Assembly: GCA_029780695.1 (NCBI GenBank)
Contig: JAKOYD010000035.1
Span: 62,001-126,000, forward strand
DNA length: 64,000 nucleotides
Source of the DNA: Pseudomonadota bacterium
GTDB taxonomy: Bacteria > Pseudomonadota > Gammaproteobacteria > Burkholderiales > Burkholderiaceae_C
Direction of reading: 5' to 3'
Below the pieces are notes generated by a model that did not search any database, had not been told where the DNA came from, and was given only the letters and a program-made list of their open reading frames with translations. How positions within the stretch are numbered: position 1 is the stretch's first letter; every line of letters begins with the position of its first letter. Below, in pieces: positions 37,396 to 46,088 of this stretch. Made by a program: the position numbers and the translations under genes.

Positions 37396-37567
37396 CACTC
37401 CTTCGCCGGTGGCGAAGTCGGAAAAGAGGGAGGCGGCTACGGCAATCCCAATTCAGATCCCGCCGTGAACAATTCTTCGCTCGCGGCGAAGTCAAGGGGG
37501 CTAAGGGATCTTGGCGATTTCTCCCCTCCCGATGGAAGAGGGGTGGGTGAGGGCCCACCCCGCCCGA
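37396..37567. repeat. Non-coding region with hairpins and a REP-like element
   Basis: TTCGCCGGTGGCGAA hairpin near 37400, TTCGCTCGCGGCGAA near 37475, and a family C element at 37520-37565 (TCTCCCCTCCCGATGG..AGAGGGGTGGGTGAGGGCCC). Nothing coding. The REP element abuts the zapA stop and may end its transcript. Confidence 0.5.
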
Positions 37568-37894
37568 CTACAGCAGTTGTCCGTCGTCGCCCAGCGCCTG
37601 GTCGAGCCGGTTCAGCAGCGCGCCCAGGGTGGCCTGCTCGGCCACGCTCGAGGCGGGTGGATCGGTCGCCTCCTGCGCGGGGGCGGCGGCGCGTGCGGGT
37701 TCGCCCAACTCGAACGCCAGGTTCAGCGCCGCCAGCACGGCGATGCGGTCGCGCGCCTTGATCTTGCCGGCGTCGCGGATGCGGCACATGGCGGCGTCGA
37801 CGCGCTGCACGGCGGCGTGCAGGCGATCCTCGCCGCCCTCGGGCGCGCCCAGCAGATAGGCCTGGCCCATGATCTTGACTTCGATCTGCTTCAT
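37568..37894 (-). CDS. zapA: Cell division protein ZapA
   Basis: 108 residues. MKQIEVKIMGQAYLLGAPEG then RLHAAVQRVDAAMCRIRDAG and ARDRIAVLAALNLAFEL: the ZapA head followed by helix/coiled coil. Stabilises and cross-links FtsZ filaments at mid-cell. ATG overlaps the stop of the upstream coiled-coil gene (ATGA), so the two are translationally coupled. The 6S RNA gene follows. Confidence 0.93.
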   Translation of the reverse strand: MKQIEVKIMGQAYLLGAPEGGEDRLHAAVQRVDAAMCRIRDAGKIKARDRIAVLAALNLAFELGEPARAAAPAQEATDPPASSVAEQATLGALLNRLDQALGDDGQLL

Positions 37895-38154
37895 GACGAT
37901 GCACGCTCCTGGTCGGCCGCCGTTGGCGCGGCAGGCTCGGGCGACAGCACGGTGGCGGCGCCGGGCAGGCGGTCGATCAGCGAATCGACCCGGGCGCGCG
38001 CGGCCATCAGGCGAGACTTGAGGCTGTCGCGCTCGTGCGTCAGCGCATGCAGCTGCTGCGTCAGCAGCTCGTTGGTGCGGCGCAATTCCTCGTGTCGCAC
38101 GAGCAACCGCTCGACGCGCTCGGCAATCTGTTCGATGAGGGGCGGTTGTGTCAT
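37891..38154 (-). CDS. Small coiled-coil protein (TIGR02449/ZapB-like)
   Basis: 87 residues: MTQPPLIEQIAERVERLLVR, then a heptad-rich coiled coil (about 8-65, NELLTQQLHALTHERDSLKS), then a loose Pro/Ala tail. Matches the short coiled-coil protein usually encoded just before zapA in Gamma- and Betaproteobacteria; a cell-division role alongside ZapA is inferred. The longer frame upstream runs into the divergent riboswitch leader and is rejected. Confidence 0.75.
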   Translation of the reverse strand: MTQPPLIEQIAERVERLLVRHEELRRTNELLTQQLHALTHERDSLKSRLMAARARVDSLIDRLPGAATVLSPEPAAPTAADQERASS

Positions 38155-38225
38155 GGCGCGGCGGGTTGGCTGCAGGCCGCCCGATTGTAGGTCGCGCACA
38201 GGGGCCCTCGGCGCGGGGCGCACCG

Positions 38226-38231
38226 TACAAT
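38226..38231 (+). promoter_or_regulatory. Possible -10 of the cobalamin leader
   Basis: TACAAT in CCGTACAATGCG, just before the riboswitch. No convincing -35. Confidence 0.4.
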
Positions 38232-38237
38232 GCGCGC

Positions 38238-38478
38238 TGTTGGTGCTCGCGCGCCGCTTCACGCGGCCGCAGTTCAACGGGAAGCAGGGGGATGGCCCGG
38301 CCCAAGGCCATGCCATCTAACCTGCGCTGCCCCCGCAACGGTAAGCGGACGGTGTCACGGCTCCAGCAGTCGCGGCCCGGCTCTCCCTCTCACCGCCACT
38401 GGCAACGCGCCTCGTTTCGAGGCTCGGCGCCGGGAAGGCGAGGGAACTTCCGCCAGCCCGGATACCGGCCAACGAGGA
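38238..38478 (+). promoter_or_regulatory. Cobalamin (AdoCbl) riboswitch
   Basis: Ordered conserved blocks: TTGGTGC (38240-38246), GGGAAGCAGG (from 38278), CCCCCGCAACGGTAA (38330-38344), and a B12-box-like CAGCCCGGATACCGGCC (38454-38470). This is the class I B12 aptamer layout upstream of btuB. When adenosylcobalamin binds, expression of btuB and probably the following operon is lowered. Outer boundaries approximate. Confidence 0.88.
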
Positions 38479-38577
38479 GGACCGCGTCCAGTGCCTTGAA
38501 GAAGGTGCCGCGCGGGCCGTTGTCGCCCCAGACGCTGGCGGGGAAGCCGGCAGGGGTACGTACCACCGTTTCCCGTC

Positions 38578-40461
38578 ATGTCCCTTCGTTCGCCCTCTTG
38601 CCGGCCCACCGTGCTGCCGTTGGCAGGCGCCTGCCTGCTTCTCGCGGGTCAGGCCGCCGTGGCCCAGACCGTCCCTTCCGACCACGCGCTGCAACTGGCC
38701 CAGGCCGCCGCGCCCGATCTGCCCAACGTCGTCGTCACCGCCAACCGCGTGGCGCAGCCGCTGACCGACGTGCTGGCCGACGTCACCCTGATCGACGAAG
38801 CGCAAATTCAGCGCAGCGGCGCCGTCAACATCGCCGACCTGCTGCAGCGCCAGCCGGGGCTGGAGCTGTCGCGCAACGGCGGCCCCGGCACCACCACCAG
38901 CCTGTTCATGCGCGGCGCCGAAAACCGCTTCACCGCCGTCTACGTCGACGGCGTGCGCGTCGACACCCAGTCCACCGGCGGCGCGCCGTGGGAAGCCATC
39001 TCGCTCGGCCAGGTCGAGCGCATCGAGATCGTGCGCGGCCCGGCCGCGGCGGTGTACGGCTCAGACGCCATCGCGGGTGTGGTGCAGATCTTCACCCGCA
39101 AGGGGGACGGGCCGTTTTCACCCTACGTGGGCGCCGGCATCGGCAGCCACGGCACGCGCAAGCTCGAAGCCGGCTTCAGCGGCAAGAGCGGCGCCGTCGA
39201 CTACGCCCTGGGCGCCGCGCGCGACATCAGCCGCGGCTACGACAGCCGCCCCGGCACCAACCCCGACCGCGACGGCTACGGCAACAGCAGCTTCAGCGGC
39301 CGCGTGGGCCTGCAGCTGAACAGCGCGCACCGGCTGGAAGCCAGCGGCACCTACACCGACATGAAGTCGCAATACGACGGCTTCACCCCCAACCAGGACG
39401 ACCGCGGCCACCACCGTCTGGGCACGCTGGGCGTGGCCTGGGCCGCGCAATGGTCGCCGCAGTACAGCACGCGCCTGTCGGTCAATGAATCGCGCCAGCG
39501 CTACGACACCGCGCCTGACCTCTACCGCACCGAAACCACGCTGCGCAACTACCTGCTGCAAAACGAATGGCGCAGCGGCGGCCATCTGGTGACGGCGGCG
39601 CTGGAGCGGCGCGAAGACCACCTGGACAACCCCGCGCTCAACCCGTGGGACCGTGCGATCAACCAACGTCGGCACCAGGACGGCATTGCGCTGGGTTACG
39701 GCTACACGGCCGGCGCGCACACGTTGCAGATCAACGCGCGGCACGACCGCGACAGCGAATTCGGCGGCCAGGGCACCGGCAGCGTGGCCTATGGCTACAG
39801 CTTCGCGCCCGGCTGGCGCGTGACCGCGGCCGCGGGTACGGCCTTCCGCGTGCCCACGCTGTACCAGCGCTTCTCTGAATACGGCCAGCCGGCGCTGCAG
39901 CCCGAAAAGGCGCGCAACGTCGAACTGGGCTTGCACTGGTCGCAGGGCGCCAGCCGCTTCGGCGTGACGGCCTACCGCAACAAGGTGCGCGACTTGATCA
40001 CCTTCGGCGCCGCTGGCGCGTGCGGCTCGGCCTTCGGCTGCTACGAAAACACCGGGCGCGCATTGCTGCAGGGCGTCACCCTCTCGGGGGCGCACCGGCT
40101 GGCGGGCGTCAACCTGGCCGCGTCGCTCGATTTGCAGAACCCCCGCGACGACGTCTCCGGCACGCTGCTGGCGCGGCGCGCCAAGCGCGTGCTCAAGCTG
40201 AACGCCGACACGCGCGTGGGCGACTGGACGCTGGGCGCCGAATGGCTGGCGTCGAGCCAGCGCTACGACAACGCCGCCAACACCCGCGTGCTGGCCGGCT
40301 ACGGCCTGGTCAACCTGTACGCCAGCACCACCATCGCCCGCGAATGGGCGGTGCTGGCGCGCATCGACAACCTGGGCGACCGCGACTACCAGGTGGCGCG
40401 CGGCTACGCCACGGGGGGACGCACGCTTTACGTGGGTGTGCGCTGGACGCCGAAAAATTGA
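38578..40461 (+). CDS. btuB: TonB-dependent vitamin B12 receptor
   Basis: 627 residues. Signal peptide ending QAAVAQ, TonB-box-like VVVTANR at about 51-57, plug domain (NIADLLQRQPGLELSRNGGP; FMRGAENRFTAVYVDGVRVD), then a beta-barrel ending with aromatic strands (GGRTLYVGVRWTPKN). Outer-membrane import of cobalamin/cobinamide. Placement just after a cobalamin riboswitch supports BtuB over other TonB receptors. No strong SD is visible before ATG 38578, fitting riboswitch-controlled translation. Confidence 0.95.
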   Translation: MSLRSPSCRPTVLPLAGACLLLAGQAAVAQTVPSDHALQLAQAAAPDLPNVVVTANRVAQPLTDVLADVTLIDEAQIQRSGAVNIADLLQRQPGLELSRNGGPGTTTSLFMRGAENRFTAVYVDGVRVDTQSTGGAPWEAISLGQVERIEIVRGPAAAVYGSDAIAGVVQIFTRKGDGPFSPYVGAGIGSHGTRKLEAGFSGKSGAVDYALGAARDISRGYDSRPGTNPDRDGYGNSSFSGRVGLQLNSAHRLEASGTYTDMKSQYDGFTPNQDDRGHHRLGTLGVAWAAQWSPQYSTRLSVNESRQRYDTAPDLYRTETTLRNYLLQNEWRSGGHLVTAALERREDHLDNPALNPWDRAINQRRHQDGIALGYGYTAGAHTLQINARHDRDSEFGGQGTGSVAYGYSFAPGWRVTAAAGTAFRVPTLYQRFSEYGQPALQPEKARNVELGLHWSQGASRFGVTAYRNKVRDLITFGAAGACGSAFGCYENTGRALLQGVTLSGAHRLAGVNLAASLDLQNPRDDVSGTLLARRAKRVLKLNADTRVGDWTLGAEWLASSQRYDNAANTRVLAGYGLVNLYASTTIAREWAVLARIDNLGDRDYQVARGYATGGRTLYVGVRWTPKN

Positions 40462-40462
40462 C

Positions 40463-40615
40463 ACACCCCCTGAGTCGCTTCGCGCCTTCCCCCTGGAGGG
40501 GGACAACGCCAGCGACCGGCGCAGGTCCGGTCGCGGCGTTTCTGCGGTGGCCTGCTCCGCGGCCCTTTAGTGGGCTGGCTGCGCAGCCCTGCGGCGCACG
40601 CGCGGCAGCGCTGGG
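40463..40615 (+). repeat. Family B interspersed repeat (long copy)
   Basis: CACCCCCTGAGTCGCTTCGC, GCCTTCCCCCTGGAGGGGGA CAACGC, GCGACCGGcgcaggtCCGGTCGC hairpin, then GTGGCCTGCTCCGCGGCCC. Best-preserved copy in the window; fills the btuB-40637 gap. Confidence 0.9.
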
Positions 40616-40636
40616 GCAGATGCTTCCGGTCACTCC

Positions 40637-41482
40637 ATGAATGCTGCCGTGAACGCGCTCGTGCCCGATCGCTTCGGCGGCCCGCGCCGCATCGTCTGCA
40701 TGACGGAAGAGACGACCGAGTGGCTGTACCTGCTGGGTGAAGAGGCGCGCATCGTGGGCATCAGCGGCTACACGGTGCGGCCACGGCGCGCGCGCGAGGA
40801 AAAGCCCAAGGTCAGCGCCTTCACCAGCGCCAGGATCGACAACATTCTGGCGCTGCAGCCGGACTGCGTGTTCGGATTTTCGGACCTGCAGGCCGACATT
40901 GCGGCCGAGCTGATCCGCGCCGGCGTGCAGGTCACCATCTTCAACCAGCGCAGCGTGGCGCAGATCTTTCACATGCTGGCGCAGGTGGCGGCCATGGTCG
41001 GCGCGGCGGACCGGGGCCAGGCGCTGCTGCTGCAATATCAGGAGCGCCTGACGCAGATGGATCAAGCGGTGCAGGCCAGAATCGCCCAAGGAAAGCGCCG
41101 CCCGCGCGTCTACTTCGAGGAATGGGACGAGCCCGCCATCAGCGGCATCCGCTGGGTGTCCGAGCTGGTGCAGATCGCGGGCGGCGACGACGTGTTTCCC
41201 GAACTGGCGCCCCAGCCGCTGGGCAAGCACCGCATCATTGCCGACCCGCTGGAAATCGTGCGGCGCGCGCCCGACATCGTCATCGGCTCGTGGTGCGGCA
41301 AGAAGTTCCGCCCCGAAAAGGTGGCTGCACGCACCGGCTGGCAGGACGTGCCCGCGGTGCGCCACGGGCAGCTGTTCGAGGTCAAGTCCGCCGACATCCT
41401 GCAGCCCGGGCCGGCGGCGCTGACCGACGGCGCGGCGCAGTTGCACCGCATCGTCATGCAATGGATGGACGCGCATGGCTGA
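40637..41482 (+). CDS. BtuF-like cobalamin-binding protein without signal peptide
   Basis: 281 residues of the periplasmic-binding-protein (BtuF/FhuD) fold: RIVCMTEETTEWLYLLGEEA RIVG, ILALQPDCVFGFSDLQADIA and ADPLEIVRRAPDIVIGSWCG. The N-terminus MNAAVNALVPDRFGGPRR is not a signal peptide, so as read the protein stays in the cytoplasm. A second BtuF with export signal lies at 42065. Either the true start is misplaced, or this is a cytoplasmic corrinoid-handling protein. Stop overlaps cobU by eight bases. Confidence 0.75.
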   Translation: MNAAVNALVPDRFGGPRRIVCMTEETTEWLYLLGEEARIVGISGYTVRPRRAREEKPKVSAFTSARIDNILALQPDCVFGFSDLQADIAAELIRAGVQVTIFNQRSVAQIFHMLAQVAAMVGAADRGQALLLQYQERLTQMDQAVQARIAQGKRRPRVYFEEWDEPAISGIRWVSELVQIAGGDDVFPELAPQPLGKHRIIADPLEIVRRAPDIVIGSWCGKKFRPEKVAARTGWQDVPAVRHGQLFEVKSADILQPGPAALTDGAAQLHRIVMQWMDAHG

Positions 41483-42068
41483 GCCGCTCGCCATCGCCCG
41501 CACCGAACTCATCCTGGGCGGCCAGAAGAGCGGCAAGTCGCGCCGCGCCGAACAGCTGGCGGCCGCATGGCTGGCGCAGTCGCCCGGCCACCGCGCCGTG
41601 CTGATCGCCACCGCCACCGCGCACGACGACGAAATGCGCGCGCGCATCGCCCGCCACCAGCACGACCGCGCCCAGCGCGCGCCGGGCCTGGCGACCCTTG
41701 AAGCGCCGCGCGATCTGCCAGGCGCCCTGGCCGACGCGGGTGGCGCCGAGACACTGCGCGTGGTCGACTGCCTGACGCTGTGGCTGACCGCACAACTCAT
41801 GCCGCTGCCCGCAGATTCCGAAGAAAACAGGCCGCCAGCGCCCGACTGGCAAGCGCATTCAGCTATTCTTTCAAGAGCCATCGAGGCGTGCCCCGGCCCC
41901 GTCGTGCTGGTCGGCAACGAAATCGGCCTCGGCGTGATTCCGCTGGGGCGCGAGGTGCGCGCCTTTGTCGACGCGCTGGGCACGCTCAACCAGTCGGTCG
42001 CCGCCAGGTGCCAGCGCGTCACGCTGATGGCGGCGGGCCTGCCGCTGTACCTGAAGGGGGCGCCATGA
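41475..42068 (+). CDS. cobU: Adenosylcobinamide kinase / guanylyltransferase
   Basis: 197 residues. P-loop GGQKSGKSRRAEQLA near the N-terminus, VVDCLTLWLT and NEIGLGVIPLGREVRAFVDA typical of CobU/CobP. Phosphorylates adenosylcobinamide and adds GMP during nucleotide-loop assembly. A family A repeat encodes the linker ENRPPAPDWQAHSAILSRAI (about 118-137) between conserved blocks. Confidence 0.94.
   Translation: MAEPLAIARTELILGGQKSGKSRRAEQLAAAWLAQSPGHRAVLIATATAHDDEMRARIARHQHDRAQRAPGLATLEAPRDLPGALADAGGAETLRVVDCLTLWLTAQLMPLPADSEENRPPAPDWQAHSAILSRAIEACPGPVVLVGNEIGLGVIPLGREVRAFVDALGTLNQSVAARCQRVTLMAAGLPLYLKGAP
41826..41877 (-). repeat. Family A repeat inside cobU
   Basis: On the minus strand TTGAAAGAATAGCTGAATGC, GCTTGCCAGTCGGGCGCTGG, CGGCCTGTT. 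Retained in frame within cobU. Confidence 0.85.
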
Positions 42069-43081
42069 GTTTGCGTTGGCCAATCGCGCACACTGAGTTG
42101 CGGTTTTTCTCCCTCTCCCCTTGGGAGAGGGCAGGGGTGAGGGCGAACCGCGCCTGCATCGCTTCCGCCGCACCCTCACCCCAACCCTCTCCCGCACGCG
42201 GACGAGGGCGCAAAAGCAAATGCCTGTCAGCGCTGTTGGCGCTGGCCTTGACATCCGCCGCCCAAGCCCACGAAGTCACCGACGACCGGGGCGTTGCGGT
42301 GCGCTTCGACACGCCGCCGCAGCGCGTGGTCAGCGTGCTGCCGTCGCTGACCGAGACCGTGTGCGCCATTGGCGCCTGCGCGCGGCTGGTGGGGGTCGAC
42401 CGCTATTCCAACTGGCCGCCCGAAGTGCAGAAGCTGCCGCAGGTCGGCGGCGGGCTGGACCCGGCCATCGAGGCCATCGTGGCGCTCAAGCCCGACGTGG
42501 TGCTGATGGCCACGTCGTCGCGCGCCGCCGACCGCCTGCGCGCGCTGGGGGTGAAGGTGGTGGCGCTGGAGCCCAAGACCGGCGCCGATGTGAAGCGCGT
42601 CATCGGCAAACTGGGCCACTTGCTGGCCGTGCCCGACGCCGGGCGCGTGGCGCGCGACATTGAAGCCGGCGTGGCCGCTGCCGCGCAATCGCTGCCGCCC
42701 GCGCTGCGCGGCCAGCGCGTGTACTTCGAGGCCAGCGCCGGCCCGCACGCTGCCGGGCCGCAGTCCTTCATCGGCGAGATGCTGCAGGCGCTGGGGCTGG
42801 TCAACGTGGTGGGACCGGAGCTGGGGCCTTTTCCCAAGATCAACCCCGAATGGGTGGTGCGCGCCGACCCTGACCTGATCATGGCCGGCGAACGCAGCGG
42901 CGGCGAAATCGCGCGCCGCCCCGGCTGGCGCAACCTGCGCGCGGTGCGCAGCCAGCGCGTGTGCTTGTTCAACGCGCAGGAGGTCGACATCCTTGTGCGC
43001 CCCGGCCCGCGCATGCCAGAGGCTGCACGCCTGATGGCCCGCTGCGTCACCGACAACGGCTTGAAGGAGCGCGCGCGTTGA
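42065..43081 (+). CDS. btuF: Periplasmic cobalamin-binding protein BtuF
   Basis: 338 residues. The mature protein begins around HEVTDDRGVAVRFDTPPQRV, with SVLPSLTETVCAIGACARLV, LKPDVVLMATSSRAADRLRA and C-terminal RPGPRMPEAARLMARC typical of BtuF. The signal peptide core is CLSALLALALTSAAQA at about 53-68, but it is preceded by about 50 residues encoded by two inverted REP-like elements (42103-42215). ATG 42065 overlaps the cobU stop (ATGA) and is the only ATG in frame before the signal, so the export signal sits unusually far from the start. Confidence 0.88.
   Translation: MSLRWPIAHTELRFFSLSPWERAGVRANRACIASAAPSPQPSPARGRGRKSKCLSALLALALTSAAQAHEVTDDRGVAVRFDTPPQRVVSVLPSLTETVCAIGACARLVGVDRYSNWPPEVQKLPQVGGGLDPAIEAIVALKPDVVLMATSSRAADRLRALGVKVVALEPKTGADVKRVIGKLGHLLAVPDAGRVARDIEAGVAAAAQSLPPALRGQRVYFEASAGPHAAGPQSFIGEMLQALGLVNVVGPELGPFPKINPEWVVRADPDLIMAGERSGGEIARRPGWRNLRAVRSQRVCLFNAQEVDILVRPGPRMPEAARLMARCVTDNGLKERAR
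42103..42215. repeat. Inverted pair of REP-like family C elements in btuF
   Basis: CTCCCCTTGGGAGAGGGCAG GGGTGAGGGCG and, facing it, CACCCTCACCCCAACCCTCT CCC. A BIME-like pair lying between the btuF start codon and its signal peptide. Confidence 0.85.
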
Positions 43082-43098
43082 GCAGTGCCGACGTCAGC

Positions 43099-44133
43099 AT
43101 GGCGCACGCTGTGCGGGACGGCGCGCCCGCCGCGCCGCGCTCGCGCGCCGCCGTGCTGGTCATGGGCCTGCTGGCGCTGTCGTTGCTGGCGGCCGTCGTC
43201 GGCGCCAGCGTCGGCAGCACCGGCTTCGAAAGCCTGCTGCGCGCCGCGCGCGACCCCGTGGCGTGGCAGATCGTGACCGACATTCGCCTGCCGCGCACGC
43301 TGGGTGCCTGGCTGGCGGGCGCGCTGCTGGGGCTGGCGGGTGCGGTGGCGCAGGGGTTGTTTCGCAACCCGCTGGCCGACCCGTTTCTGCTGGGCAGCGC
43401 CTCCGGCGCCATGCTGGCGGTGGCCGTGGCCTTGGCGCTGTGGGGCGCGCCGGTGGCGGCCGCATCGTGGGTGGCCAAGCTGGGGCTGACGGGCGCGGCC
43501 TTTGTCGGCGCCCTGGGCGGCGTGCTGCTGACGCTGCTGCTGGCGCAGGGCGTGCAGCACACGCTGCGTCTGCTGCTGGCCGGCGTGGTGGTGGGTTACG
43601 TGCTGGGCGCGGTGAAAGACCTGGTCACCCTGGCCGCGCCCGACGTGCTGACCGGCATGCTGTCCTTCATGCTGGGCAACACCGGCCTCATCGGCTGGGA
43701 CGCCTGCGGCGTGATGGCGGCCGTGCTGGTGCCGCTGGCGCTGCTGGCCTGGGCGTCGGCGCGCGTGCTGGACGGGCTGGCCCTGGGCGAAGCCACCGCG
43801 CACAGCCTGGGTCTGCCGCTGGCGCCGCTGCGCGCCACGCTGATCGGCGTGCTGGCGCTGGCCACCGGCACCGCGGTGGCGCAGGCCGGGCTGATCGGCT
43901 TCGTCGGCCTGGCCGCGCCGCACCTGGTGCGCGGGCTGGCGCGCGTCACGCATGGGCCGCTGGTGCTGCTGTCGGCGCTGGCCGGCGGGCTGCTGCTGGC
44001 CAGCGCCGACATCCTGTCGCGCGTGCTCATCGCGCCGCAAGAGCTGCCGGTGGGCGTGCTGACGGCGGTGCTGGGCGGCAGCTACCTGCTGTGGCTGATG
44101 TACGTCCGCACACGGCGCGGAGGGCAGCAATGA
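43099..44133 (+). CDS. btuC: Cobalamin ABC transporter permease
   Basis: 344 residues of the FecCD/BtuC family, about ten helices: WQIVTDIRLPRTLGAWLAGA, GLFRNPLADPFLLGSASGA and GLIGFVGLAAPHLVRGLARV are signature blocks. Carries corrinoids across the inner membrane with BtuD and BtuF. Start given at ATG 43099; a TTG at 43078 overlapping the btuF stop (TTGA) would add seven residues and fit the coupled style of this operon. Confidence 0.94.
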   Translation: MAHAVRDGAPAAPRSRAAVLVMGLLALSLLAAVVGASVGSTGFESLLRAARDPVAWQIVTDIRLPRTLGAWLAGALLGLAGAVAQGLFRNPLADPFLLGSASGAMLAVAVALALWGAPVAAASWVAKLGLTGAAFVGALGGVLLTLLLAQGVQHTLRLLLAGVVVGYVLGAVKDLVTLAAPDVLTGMLSFMLGNTGLIGWDACGVMAAVLVPLALLAWASARVLDGLALGEATAHSLGLPLAPLRATLIGVLALATGTAVAQAGLIGFVGLAAPHLVRGLARVTHGPLVLLSALAGGLLLASADILSRVLIAPQELPVGVLTAVLGGSYLLWLMYVRTRRGGQQ

Positions 44134-44951
44134 CCCACGCGCGCACCCCCGCCCACGCTGCGCACTTGGCCGCGCTGGGTCTGCAGTCCACGGCCACCCG
44201 CATCGGCAAGGCGCGCATCCTGGGCGACATTGACCTGCGCCTGCCCGCGGGCCGCTGGACGGCCATCGTCGGCCCCAACGGCGCGGGCAAGTCCACGCTG
44301 CTGCGCGTGATGGCCGGACTGCTGCCGACCGATGGGGCGGTGCAGCTGCACGGCCGACCGCTGGCCGACTGGCCGCCGCGCGAGCGCGCGCGCCAGCTGG
44401 CCTGGCTGGGGCAGGGCGAAGCGGGCGCCGAAGACCTGATCGCCTACGACGTGGTGCTGTTGGGCCGCCTGCCGCACCGCGCCTGGCTGGCGCCGCCGTC
44501 GGCCGCCGACCATGCCGCCGTGCAGCGCGCGCTGGCCGACATGCAGGTGGCGCACTTGCAGGCGCGCCGGCTGAGCGACCTGTCGGGCGGCGAGCGCCAG
44601 CGCGTGCTGCTGGCGCGCGCGCTGGCGGTGGAGGCGCCGGTGCTGCTGATGGACGAGCCGCTGGCTCACCTCGACCCGCCGCACCAGGCCGACTGGCTGG
44701 GCAGCGTGCGCGCGCTGGTGGCCGCGGGCGGCACCGTGGTCAGCGTGCTGCATGAACTGGGCATGGCCCTGCAGGCCGACGATCTGCTGATCGTGCGCGC
44801 GGGCCGCATCGCCCACCATGGGCCCTGCGGCAGCGCCGCGACGCACGTCGCGCTGCAGGCCGCCTTCGATGGGCGCATCGGCGTCCACCAGGTGCACGAC
44901 CACTGGGTGGCGCTGCCCCGCACGCCTGAGGAGCGCATCCATGCAGATTGA
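44130..44951 (+). CDS. btuD: Cobalamin ABC transporter ATP-binding protein
   Basis: 273 residues. Walker A GPNGAGKST, Q-loop WLGQGEAG, signature LSGGERQRVLLARAL, Walker B VLLMDEPLAHLD and H-loop SVLHEL. Energises the BtuC permease. ATGA overlap with btuC; its C-terminus overlaps the cobO start by 11 bases. Confidence 0.95.
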   Translation: MTHARTPAHAAHLAALGLQSTATRIGKARILGDIDLRLPAGRWTAIVGPNGAGKSTLLRVMAGLLPTDGAVQLHGRPLADWPPRERARQLAWLGQGEAGAEDLIAYDVVLLGRLPHRAWLAPPSAADHAAVQRALADMQVAHLQARRLSDLSGGERQRVLLARALAVEAPVLLMDEPLAHLDPPHQADWLGSVRALVAAGGTVVSVLHELGMALQADDLLIVRAGRIAHHGPCGSAATHVALQAAFDGRIGVHQVHDHWVALPRTPEERIHAD

Positions 44952-45522
44952 ACAGCCGCCCACCGAAAAGCGCCACGACCGCCCCGAGGGTGAGCGCCGC
45001 GGCCTGGTCATCGTCAACACCGGCGACGGCAAGGGCAAGAGCACGGCCGCCTTCGGGCTGGCGCTGCGCGCCTTCGGCCGCCAGCACGTGCATGGCAAGC
45101 AGGTGAAGATTTTCCAGTTCATGAAGGTGCCTACGGCGCGCTTTGGCGAACACCGCATGTTCGAGCAGATCGGCCTGCCCATCGAAGGGCTGGGTGACGG
45201 CTTCAGCTGGAAGAGCAAGGACCTGGCCCATTCCGGCCAGTTGGCGCGCGACGGCTGGCAGAAGGCCAAGGCGGCCATCCTGGACGGCCAGCACTTCCTG
45301 GTCGTGCTGGACGAAATCACCTATCCGCTGATCTACGGCTGGCTGCCATTAGATGACGTGCTACACACTTTGCAGCAGCGACCGAAGGACGTGCACGTGT
45401 GCCTCACGGGCCGACGTTGCCCGCAAGAGATCATCGACGTGGCCGACACGGTGACCGAGATGACCCTGGTCAAGCACGCCTTCAAGGCCGGCGTGCCGGC
45501 GCAGCGCGGCATCGAGGACTGA
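44941..45522 (+). CDS. cobO: Cob(I)yrinic acid a,c-diamide adenosyltransferase (CobO/BtuR type)
   Basis: 193 residues. P-loop NTGDGKGKSTAAFG, then QFMKVPTARFGEHRMFEQ, VVLDEITYPLIYGWLPLD and LTGRRCPQEIIDVADTVTEM: the CobA/CobO/BtuR family. Transfers the adenosyl group of ATP to Co(I) corrinoids. Start within the btuD 3' end. Confidence 0.96.
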   Translation: MQIEQPPTEKRHDRPEGERRGLVIVNTGDGKGKSTAAFGLALRAFGRQHVHGKQVKIFQFMKVPTARFGEHRMFEQIGLPIEGLGDGFSWKSKDLAHSGQLARDGWQKAKAAILDGQHFLVVLDEITYPLIYGWLPLDDVLHTLQQRPKDVHVCLTGRRCPQEIIDVADTVTEMTLVKHAFKAGVPAQRGIED

Positions 45523-45526
45523 CCCC

Positions 45527-46060
45527 ATGGCACCGCTGATCGAACACCATTACGACACGCCGCTGGGCGACATGGTGGCGCTGTTCACGCCGCGCGGCCT
45601 GAGTCTGCTGGAGTTCAGCCAGCACACCCGGGGGCTCGACGCCGAATGGCGCGCCGTCGAGCGCCACGCCGGCGCGGCCGCCACGCCGGGCGCCGATGCG
45701 CGCACGCGGGCGCTGGGTGAAGAGATCGCCGCGTATTTCAACGGCCAGCAGACAAGCTTCAAGACGCCGCTCGACTGCGTCGGCACGCCGTTTCAGCAGC
45801 GCGTGTGGCAGGCGCTGCTGCACATCCCCTACGGCGAAACCCGCAGCTACGGCGAACAAGCCTGGCAGATGGGTCAGCCCACCGCCACGCGCGCGGTGGC
45901 GGCCGCCAACGGCCAGAACAAGATCGCAGTCATCGTGCCCTGTCACCGCGTGATCGGCAGCAACGGCCGCCTGACCGGCTACGGCGGCGGCCTGCCGCGC
46001 AAGCAATGGCTGCTGGCACTGGAGCGCACCGGCGCGCCACCGCAAGACCTGATCCGTTAA
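45527..46060 (+). CDS. ogt: Methylated-DNA--protein-cysteine methyltransferase
   Basis: 177 residues. Active-site [12 protein letters not shown] with the acceptor Cys, the preceding [20 protein letters not shown] and [13 protein letters not shown] (HTH with Arg finger), and [16 protein letters not shown]. Repairs O6-alkylguanine by suicidal alkyl transfer. It sits four bases after cobO, an unexpected DNA-repair gene inside the corrinoid operon. Confidence 0.95.
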   Translation: MAPLIEHHYDTPLGDMVALFTPRGLSLLEFSQHTRGLDAEWRAVERHAGAAATPGADARTRALGEEIAAYFNGQQTSFKTPLDCVGTPFQQRVWQALLHIPYGETRSYGEQAWQMGQPTATRAVAAANGQNKIAVIVPCHRVIGSNGRLTGYGGGLPRKQWLLALERTGAPPQDLIR

Positions 46061-46088
46061 CCCCCCACATCACCAGGAGAACCCCCGC

